In this document: positions 1 through 8,800 of the stretch, in pieces
How the letters are laid out: each line of letters starts with the position of its first letter
Numbering within the stretch: position 1 is the stretch's first letter
Source of the DNA: Notospermus geniculatus
Taxonomy: Eukaryota; Nemertea; Pilidiophora; Heteronemertea; Lineidae
Length of the DNA stretch: 64,000 nucleotides
Direction: 5' to 3'
NCBI GenBank assembly: GCA_002633025.1
Contig: NMRB01000058.1
Location: 1-64,000 of the forward strand
The notes under the pieces: generated by a model
What the model saw: only the letters and a program-made list of their open reading frames with translations
What the model was told of the DNA's origin: nothing
Database searches by the model: none
Made by a program: the position numbers and the translations under genes

Positions 1-362
1 AGGTATGTAAATAATTTGTGTGCTCCTCTGATGGTTTCAGTTTTGAGATGTCAATCATGCACCATATCCTATTTCATTAATTTGAATAATATCATGGCTG
101 CTGCTCCATCAGAGAAGAACATAATTCATTCCAGCAGATTTGTAAACAATTTTGACATTTTTTTTGCACAAGATGTGTGTGCCAATATCTTTTGAAAATA
201 AAAAAAAATATGTGAAATATCATGCGAAAATATTCAATGGAAGCAGCAGAAATTGGAGAACGACATTTCTAAATCAAAGACTTTTCCCAGGGCATTTGGT
301 TGCAAAGAGATGTTAAAATTTGCGAAAATTTTTACACTGGAAACTCTCCCCCAGGACACTAA

Positions 363-932
363 AGCCTGGCGCAGATCGACCTTGCGACTGGATGCAACTA
401 CCTGCAATGCCGTTGCCGGCAATGGTTGCGACTGGCTGAAAACAGTTGCAACTGATCAGTTGCACAAACAGGTCGATCTGAGCGGCCCGGCAACGCTATT
501 GCCGACCGTTGCAGGTAGTTGCAATCAGTTGCACATGTTCTACTCGTTGCCGACCATTGCATCTAGTTGCATTCAGTCGCAGTCGCTGTGCGCGCTCTGG
601 CAATGAATATCCTCGTTTGTGGTGCACATTAGACTGGTTCGTAGTCCCAACTGGCTCCGATGTTGGGACCGGGAACCAGTCTAGGTGCACAGCCATTTTG
701 AATGTTTATCACATGACTCCCGAGTACGAGTTGTCCGTTCGGAAGACATCGACAATTTCCGTGTAGCATTCAGTTCAGTTGCATGTGTCGATGTGCGCGC
801 TCCGGATTGAGACTGGTTTGTGCCACTTGTTGCCGCAATGACCAGTCGCAATCGATGTGCGCTGTCCGCTCACATCGACAGCGACTGTTGCAGGTAGTTG
901 CATCCAGTCGCAAGGTCGATCTGCGCCAGGCT
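363..932. mobile_element. 570-bp MITE with 45-bp perfect TIRs, TAA target duplication
   Basis: The left arm 363-407 begins AGCCTGGCGCAGATCGACC and is the exact reverse complement of 888-932. TAA flanks it on both sides (360-362 and 933-935). A 3-bp TWA duplication is typical of PIF/Harbinger elements, so a non-autonomous Harbinger-like MITE is the likely class (inference). No transposase frame is present. The interior is built from repeated GTTGC-rich words (GTTGCAGGTAGTTGCA, GTTGCCGACC) and contains a second nested hairpin at 622-690. Perfect arms suggest a young copy. Confidence 0.8.
622..690. repeat. Nested hairpin inside the 570-bp MITE
   Basis: Paired blocks are GTGCAC (622-627 with 685-690), AGACTGGTTC with GAACCAGTCT, and GTCCCAAC with GTTGGGAC, around a loop of about 10 bases. 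It is centred roughly mid-element, so it may be an older element into which, or around which, the outer TIRs were acquired. Confidence 0.65.
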
Positions 933-3039
933 TAAGACTTCACTTTTGTTGTGAAAAATGTCACTCTACACTGACAATTTCCCATTGGGACTAAAAGGGG
1001 TTTTCATTGAAATAAGAACTCTCAAAAAAATCCTTATCACTTGCCTCTCGTGGCACCATACACGTACATTACTTTAGTAAGTTCCATGATTTCTATGTGT
1101 CAGTTTTCAGCTTTGAAAAAAAGCCTTCTCCAGGGATGTTTCCCTACAGATCAGCTGTCAATATAAAAATTGTCAGCTTAGATTTAGAAAGATCATCTTC
1201 TACATGCTACAATGTATTTTAAGGTATTGGTGACCTTCCTTCATTGGGATGACTGCAAGCAAAGTCACACTGGAGATCGAAATTTGTACATGGTAGAGGT
1301 TTCCTCCAAAGCTACGCTAATTTCCTACAACATTTTCATGCAAACCATGTTATTTCATGCTCTCAAACTCAGTAATAGGAAGTTTTATCAAATTACTATT
1401 TTTCCATTAATCAGCAAACATGCCAAAGTGCAACATAAATAAGACTGCTGCCAGAGAACATTGTGGTGTAATGAGAAATACAGAGAGCTAATCTTATCGA
1501 CACAAAATTGGAAATTGCACCATCCAATGCACTGTAATCATTACCCATTACTTCGTCACCCAAGGGTCAGATTTTGCCACCAAAATCATTCCACAGTTTT
1601 CCCAGGGCAAAAACAACCAATCCAACTTTAATCTTGCTTTTCTAATTATGTCACTTTGTGAACTGTTACGGCAATATGGGTCGGCAATCTGAAACCAGTG
1701 GATACCTATCGCAGAAAGTCACTCATGGGAAATGAAGCAATGAATTTTTTATGTAATAGGGTTTCCAGGTTGTTTTACAATATCCGAGGTCTTCTATTGT
1801 ATGAGTGGGATATTAATTAAGTAAACAGGGTGAATTATAATTTCGGGAAACAGCAGCTGACTGCTGCACATCCAGATGATTAATATTCTGTGATTTTGCC
1901 ACCCAAATTCTTATTATTTTCATTCTTTATAACTTTATTTTAAACACAGACTCAATATTTATGACAAAATTCTCCAAAGTTTAATCCCAACATTTCTGTT
2001 ACATAAAAAACATTGCCTTGATCTCAGATCCAACAGATCTCAGATCCAGATCCAACAATTCCTACATGAACATTCCTATTGCATGGTTACATTATTTCAC
2101 ATAAAAGCAATTCCACAGGCTAAAAACACACCAAATTCATTATGGTACCTTTCTGTGCACAGAAATAACAACAACGTGCTTTCTAAAGTTCTTTTCCAGC
2201 AATTTTCCAAAGGGAACATTCTACCATTAACCACCAAGAGACCTTTAACTAAAGGCAAACTGTACAAATACACTACCGGTATATGTATTTGAATCTTATG
2301 GGAGTTGAACGTGGCATTTCAAACACAGGGCCCATGCCAACATCATTCAGTGTTTTCTTTGCAATGATGACAAACATTACAACAAAATTTCAAGAGGGTG
2401 TGAGAAATCATTCTAACATATGGTCACAGACAATAAATCTAATTTTCTTTGATTAATTGTTATTGTGAATTGTTGATGNGTACTGAGGAAAATGGGACTT
2501 TGTCTTCAGTTTAGTTCTGGAGATACCTTCCCAGAAATTCACATTATAGGCCTGCATAAGAGTTAAACTGTTGAAACCCCCGCAAACATGCCATAGGGGA
2601 CCATTAAATGTCAGCATCACATTTCTTTCTGAAATTCAATATGCTGCAGGGGTTGAAAAAAACAAGCAATATAGCTGTTGGCAAAGAATATCAAGTGGGT
2701 TTTACACTGTCAGGCAGGCAAAATGGAATTGTAAATGCAATAGAATTTCATAGAAATCATACATATCAATGTTTGTAAGAGAACCATCTGGACATTGTTT
2801 CACTTGAGGACAGGCAATGACAGGTGCAATCTACAAAAGGGCACCCAATTTGAAGATGAAATCAATGCATTACATGCAAGACGTGGAGGTGAAATTGACA
2901 TGACATGGAAAGGCCTAGGCTAGCATCGTTCATTCTTGTGCCACGCAGAGGTTGTAAGCAATGATAGTACATGTAGGCCTGTAATAGGCAATGAAAGTAG
3001 AAGGATCCTTGAAATTTTACCATGAGTCTAAATATTATA

Positions 3040-3297
3040 CAGGGGCGGATCCAGGATTTTGGAATACGGGGGGCCGGTCACCATCAGCCACAGGCTGACG
3101 GAGTGGAGTCGCAAGGCGCGGAGCCACAACGGGGGGTTTTGAATTCCAGATGCACTTAGATGCGATTTCCAAGCATCTGGGGGCATGATTTCCTCATCTA
3201 TTTGCTCATTTTTTCGGAGTTAGTGACCCATTTTTGTTGGTGTTCCAAAAATAGGGGGGGCCGCGGCCCCCTCGGCCCCCCTCTGGATCCGCGCCTG
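3040..3297. mobile_element. 258-bp element with CAGGsGCGGATCCAG termini
   Basis: It starts CAGGGGCGGATCCAG and ends with CTGGATCCGCGCCTG, an imperfect inverted terminus. The interior is rich in G and C runs and includes the block GCGATTTCCAAGCATC, shared with the elements at 4235-4707 and 49147-49458. It has no coding capacity. Target duplication is unclear because the flanks are AT-rich (TATTATA / ATATATT). Confidence 0.6.
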
Positions 3298-3758
3298 ATA
3301 TATTCAAAATTGGCCAATCAACCTGATAAAACAGGCCTACACACCCCCTGCAAACCTCAGGTAATCTGAGAGTCACTCATCAGAAACTAACTGATAGTGA
3401 TGACTCGCGTGCCGTTACCGCGGTCAATTCCACATGAGCCACGTGCCATAAAATCTTGACATGTCTGAACCGAACTTGATATTAAAACCCTCACTAAATT
3501 CCTGCAGATTTGATCATTAAAATGCCGCACAAGCTTTAGAACATTATTTACTTTACGCCAAGACCAAGACGCAAAGCGGTACCGGTATTGGGTATACAAT
3601 GTATAGGCTAGACATGAGACATGGACAAGTAGCTAGAGCACGAGCGACAGATAAGAACACTGCTGAATAGCAGACAGCATTCACTTATAAACGGGAACAT
3701 TTGGGCCATGGAAAATCAATGTCGGGCGAGTAGAAGCGAAAGCATATTGGATCCCTAC

Positions 3759-3847
3759 CTGTCATCATAGGCGAAATCCGCTGTGAGGGTGTTGAGATAT
3801 AAAACAAGAGCCACAGTACTTGTGACAACCACCGACCGCTCCATCAT
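3759..3847 (-). CDS. TMTC2: TMTC2-like protein, first coding exon
   Basis: Reading the minus strand from two adjacent in-frame ATGs (3847-3842), the exon encodes 29 residues plus two bases and ends at a GTAGGG donor. The peptide contains YLNTLTADFAYDD, closely matching the N-terminal transmembrane start of TMTC2 (YLNTLSADFCYDD in human), a motif shared in looser form by all TMTC proteins. TMTCs are ER multipass membrane proteins with a C-terminal TPR array that O-mannosylate cadherins. Here only the hydrophobic start of TM1 and the luminal DD are seen; the TPR exons must lie beyond the left edge. About 80 bases upstream (3930-3950) is CGCCTGCGCAGT, an NRF1-like promoter word, consistent with a housekeeping start. 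TMTC1, 3 or 4 are less likely because of the YLNTL and YDD spelling. Confidence 0.72.
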
Positions 3848-4234
3848 CACCACCTTCCATATCAAGCTCTAGCGAACCTGTGATTCTATCTCAAATCGAG
3901 CAGACGTGCACTGCTATTAATATGCAAATTGACCATGACGCGCCTGCGCAGTAGTGTTTATTTACCAAACAAACGGGAGCACGTGCGCCACAGATTGCGG
4001 CGGCACCTACTGGAAATGATTGAACTGAAGGTTAACTCTACTATACAATTTACATATACAGTTTCAATTCAAAAGAGTGCCAAACAGCGCATAGCCATAG
4101 GTATGGCACGCCGAAATCGACAGTTTTGGCTCGCGTTCACCATCCCCACCCCGCCCTATGAGCTGCTGGCAAAGGCCGCATGGCGCATAATGTCCTTCAG
4201 CGAAGGGCTGATTATCATTGGTCCCAGATAGCAT

Positions 4235-4707
4235 CAGCGTGCGCGGATCCAGGATTTTTTGTAGCGGGGTGTCAGGGCCGCCAAAGGCGGTCGTTATGTC
4301 AAGTGAATTATGTCTTGGAGGAATTCAGTATAATTCCTCCAAGATTATGTCAAGTGCATTATGTGAATTATGTCAAGTGCACACTGAATTGAGAAAATAA
4401 GGCTCGGGGCACCTTCTTATCGGACGGTTCCCGAGGTGCCCCGACCTTATTTTCCCAATTTTTTGTGCAGTTAGTCAGATTTTTTGCGTCAAAAATTCGA
4501 GATTTCGAGTCACTTGACGCGTCGACGGGGTGTGGCCGGGGGCCTCCCCCGCAAATGTTGAAATCTAGAAAGCCGTAGACGCGATTTCCTGGCATCTCGG
4601 TCATGCTTATTGTTGCAAATTATTGCAGAAAACAATTCTTTGTGGAGAGCAGGGGGTCAGACCCCCTATGACCCCCCCCCCCCTCTGGATCCGGTATCCG
4701 CGCCTTG
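4235..4707. mobile_element. About 470-bp diverged element, GCGCGGATCCAG family
   Basis: The left end CAGCGTGCGCGGATCCAG and right end CTGGATCCGGTATCCGCGCCTTGG are imperfect inverted copies of the termini of the element at 3040-3297. It contains a C homopolymer near 4672, the shared GCGATTTCCTGGCATCTCGG block and, inserted at 4314, a 30-bp palindrome with its own target duplication. No coding capacity is seen. Confidence 0.55.
4307..4350. repeat. 30-bp palindromic micro-insertion with 7-bp direct repeats
   Basis: ATTATGT (4307-4313) precedes and ATTATGT (4344-4350) follows a hairpin with arms CTTGGAGGAATT / AATTCCTCCAAG and a 6-base loop CAGTAT. It belongs to the same family as the palindromes at 6146, 6540 and 53747. 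Confidence 0.75.
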
Positions 4708-5817
4708 GTAAAAACTGATTACAGAATCAAACGACAGATGGCGGAGCGCTGCCTGAGCAGACGATACAGCAAACGCGGTTGGAACACTTTGGGTGAGGTC
4801 AAATATTTGGACTAAGCTAAAACTGAGATAATCGGAGTTTTATCCCACTTGGTAGGTTTTAATCTGAACTCATAAAACCTGCCTCAGATTAAGACTTCAT
4901 TAAAACTTCGTTGAAACCTAGATAAAACCCAGACTAAAACTTGGTTAAACAAAACCTGAGATTTATGGAATCTCTTCTTGGCCTTAGTCATTTAGTCGAA
5001 GATGTCTCTGAATTGGCTCTCTAGTATAGGCAGGTGTACGGTCAAAGTTTTCAGTTCTTCGGAGTGCTACGGCTAACTGAGATGGCAAACATAGCTGCAA
5101 CCTTAATCCAAATATTAGGGACTAAAACCTCACCCGATTCATTTCCCATTACAATTTTTAAAACTTCCTGCTGGGAACGAAGTTTTATCTAGGGTTTTAA
5201 AACTTTCTTGATACAGTTTAAAGCGGGTTTTCAGATAAAATTTGGAGGGAGGTCAACATAGGTCTACTGGTTTTAATATAGTTTAAAACTTTCTTACTAA
5301 GCCGAATATTTGACCTCACCCTTTGTGAAATATGGGAGAATTTTTTTTGAAGAGATTACACAGAGCTCGTGGGGAGGACTGGTAGCTAGGCCTAAATCGA
5401 CAGTTTGTGGTTCCCATTACCGTCAACCTAACTTTTGATTCAAATTTCGCGCGCCGAGGTACATTCGGAACTTCCGAAGGCAACTGCTCGGCAATTTCCG
5501 TACGGTCGCATTTCCCCTCGGACACAATTCCAAGGCAGCCATCTTGAATGCGCAACGATTGCTGCCCGTTTGTGAGAGTTCAAATGCGGTTCGCCTCATC
5601 ACACCCTGCGCATGAACGAAATAGGTCACACAAAACGTTGCGTTATTGATCAATAATTGGCAGATTGGATGAGATACCGGTAAGTTTATAAATAATATGC
5701 CTCAAGTTATCCAGCAAATAAGTTTGAACACCTTAANAGGGAAACACTTCCCCCTTGGGCAAAAAACGGATTCCTGCTGCTACTAAATCTCACCAAGAGG
5801 TTGAAAATCAACTAACA

Positions 5818-8800
5818 ATGGAGCTTGGAAAAAGTTCACTGCGGAGAAACGGATTAAACACACTGAAAAATGGTAGGCCTAATGATGAAGTGAAGTTTTA
5901 GATCTGCTCACTCAAGACACTAGTAGGCCTATGCATGCACTGCTGCATGATCCTGCTGACACTCTCACCATGCTCACTGCCACTGCTGCACTGCACTCAT
6001 GGCACTGCTGCTGTGCTGGGCCCCCTGACTGAGCCAGGGCCACAGGCCCCATATCATGATATATCCACACCACACTGATATGCACTCATTCAGCTCCAGT
6101 CTCACATGCACTCAGTCCATGGGCATGGGCCATGGTTGGTATGATCTTGGAGGAATTAATTCCTCCAAGGTATGATGGACGTCTCGGACTCAACTCTCAT
6201 GCACTGGACATGCTGGATGGAACATTATTGTTACTTGTTAGGCCTACCGTAGGCTACATGTAGTTGTGGTCACTGACAAGATATCAATCAATCAAATGTT
6301 CATTGTTCCGTATAAAGTTCCGTATACCATTACAGCTAGGCCCTACGCTAGCTTAGGGCCTAGGTACCGTAGGCCTTCTGTGTCCAACTCAAACAATCAT
6401 TCTTTTCAGTCTGCCTGTGGCTGTGTCAGTGTTGGCTTACCGATCTGTTCTATGCTGCTGTGTGGTAGCAGGATCAGGAACCATCTCCCACTACTACACC
6501 ACACCAGGCTAGGCCGAATAAGGCCCAGTATACTCATACCTTGGAGGAATTCCAAGCTCATACCTAGGCGTAATCAACCACTCCACAAAACTAAATCTGT
6601 TATATTATATTATTAGAGGACTTGCCTTCGGCAGGCCTGTTCTTTACTGGATCGAGACCACTGACTGCTCATGCTGTTGATGATGCATTTTCCCCCTGGT
6701 GGTGGACTGAAAACTATCAATTAGCGCTTAGGACTAACTTACTGACGGCGCTGACAGGATGTGGGTATGCATCCGTCATGACCCAGATGATCAGACACGG
6801 GGCAATTACAATCCTTGCAGTTGTCTATATTAGTGTGCTTTGTATAGAAAGTGAAAGATGATGATTACTTCCTGATTAATCTACATCAGTAATAGGCATA
6901 TCATGAGTGACATAATTAATTACTGGTGGAACCTGACTTCCCTTTGTCTGAACCTGTTTAATCATCCTATGGAATGCTGGTTTGTGGTAATATCTTCCTG
7001 CATCAGTCAGTTAATTGAGTGCTACAGTGTTGTGCAGTTCAAGTTGTTGGATTATATTCGTAGTTCACCATCTATCTACCATGAAGCGGTATTCAACTAT
7101 GATTTGTAAGTTGGCACTGTAGAGTACACACTCTGGCTTGAGAAATCTCTTTATTGTGGTTCAATTCTGTATTTCTGTGTTCTCATGTCGTTTTTTTCAT
7201 CACTTTTTTCAGCTCTACACCCTAAACATGGGTTGGCATGGACTGATGGCAAATCCGTCTACCTCACCCCAGCCATGAAGAATATTGAAAAAGGTGCCGA
7301 CCCAGAGAAACATGTCAAGCTTGGAGAATTTGAGTAAGCCACAAAAACAATTTCTATCCAAGGTTGTCATAGAATTCGGGGTTCTAAAGGTGAAAGACAT
7401 TGCTTCCTACCAGATTCGAACCCATGGACCCTCGTATGAGGCATCAATCGCCAGCATTGAGGGGCAGCACGCCTTAACCACTGGGCCAAATCCCCATCTT
7501 CAAAAGGTTGTAATGTGCTGAATACGATAATCTGAATTCATGAAACCAGTATTCAGATTCCAGTTGATTTAAAGCATTTCAGAAGAGCTGAATTTGTGTG
7601 GGGATGCTGTCATTAGATTCAGCACAAAGTAGAATGATTACTAAGGTTCTTACTCTTACATCTGGCCAGTTTGGAGATGAATGTGTTTCTCCTTCACAGC
7701 CAAATCAAATGATGATTTTGACATTACAGTCAGGTCGAGAGTTTATCCTGGAGCCATGATCTTGGCCTGTCCTGTTTCCTCTGTGTGGTCCAGCAAAAAA
7801 CTGTTTCCATATGGTGGGTGGAGGGAAGCTTGCCAAACCTGATCTTCACACAGACAAGGAAAATCAATGCTGCTGCTTTACCCCAAGGTGAGGTGAAAAA
7901 ACCATTGAAAATCTCTTAACTGTGGTCCAGCAACCAAGCCTGCAATACTTTAACTGAGAGCACTGGCTGAACTCATTCAATAGGGTTAANACTGGACATG
8001 CTGGATGGAACATTATTGTTACTTGTTAGGCCTACCGTAGGCTAGTTGTGGTCACTGACAAGATATCAATCAATCAAATGTTCATTGTTCCGTATACCAT
8101 TACAGCTAGGCCCTACGCTAGCTTAGGGCCTAGGTACCGTAGGCCTTCTGTGTCCAACTCAAACAATCATTCTTTTCAGCCTGCCAGTGGCTGTGTCAGT
8201 GTTGGCTTACCGATCTGTTCTATGCTGCTGTGTGGTAGCAGGATCAGGAACCATCTCCCACTACTACACCACACCAGGCTAGGCCGAATAAGGCCCAGGC
8301 TGTAATACTCATACCTTGGAGGAACTCCAAGCTCATACCTAGGCGTAATCAACCACTCCACAAAACTAAATCTGTTATACATGTATTATACTAGAGGACT
8401 TGCCTTCGGCAGGCCTGTTCTTTACTGGATTGAGACCACTGACTGCTCATGCTGTTGATGATGCATTTTCCCCCTGGTGGTGGACTAAAAACTATCATTA
8501 ATCAATTAGCGCTTAGGACTAACTTACTGATGACGCTGACAGGATGTGGGTATGCATCCATCATGACCCAGATGATCAGACACAGGGCAATTACAATCCT
8601 TGCAGTTGTCTATATTAGTGTGCTTTGTATAGAAAGTGAAAGATGATGATTACTTCCTGATTAATCTACATCAGTAATTGGCATATCATGAATGACATAA
8701 TTAATTACTGGTGGAACCTGATTTCCCTTTGTCTGAACCTGTTTAATCATCCTATGGAATGCTGGTTTGTGGTAATATCTTCCTGCATCAGTCAGTTAAT

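Larger units (their letters stand above)
1..3758 (-). other. Intron 1 of TMTC2-like gene (no coding sequence seen)
   Basis: This stretch follows the donor of the first TMTC2-like exon, so it should be intron in the minus direction. I looked for the next TMTC2 exon on the minus strand and found none; the open frames here are short and unlike known proteins. It holds two foldback elements (363-932 and 3040-3297) and a single N at 2479. The rest shows nothing I can name. Confidence 0.5.
3848..5817. promoter_or_regulatory. Divergent intergenic region between TMTC2-like and WDCP
   Basis: About 2 kb separates the two head-to-head start codons, so both promoters should be here. On the TMTC2 side an octamer ATGCAAAT (3922) and an NRF1-like CGCCTGCGCAGT (3940s) are visible. 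The middle is taken up by a foldback element (4235-4707). From about 4790 to 5320 there are many imperfect TAAAACCT / AAACTT repeats of no known function. A single N lies at 5737. No other exon was found. Confidence 0.45.
6203..7989. repeat. Tandem near-identical block, copy 1 (WDCP intron 1 to intron 3)
   Basis: This block matches 7991-9876 almost base for base and includes the WDCP exons HPKHGLAWTDG (7213-7333) and the following exon (7700-7813). The two copies are separated by a single N at 7990. Differences are small indels, SNPs and a 101-bp insertion in copy 2. A contig join of two haplotypes explains this better than a true duplication, because copy 1 stops at the N inside a sequence that continues in copy 2. 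Confidence 0.8.

Noticed and set aside
253-766. Overlapping open frames of 60-117 codons on both strands
   Set aside because: They lie in the inverted-repeat MITE; the composition follows the GTTGC repeats, with no protein motif or splice logic.
4790-5320. Regulatory array made of TAAAACCT-like words
   Set aside because: Repeats are irregular in spacing and spelling with no dyad or known binding motif; probably degenerate repetitive DNA.
7406-7494. A functional tRNA gene
   Set aside because: A and B boxes are present, but the ends do not form an acceptor stem and no sensible anticodon loop can be drawn; a SINE fits better.
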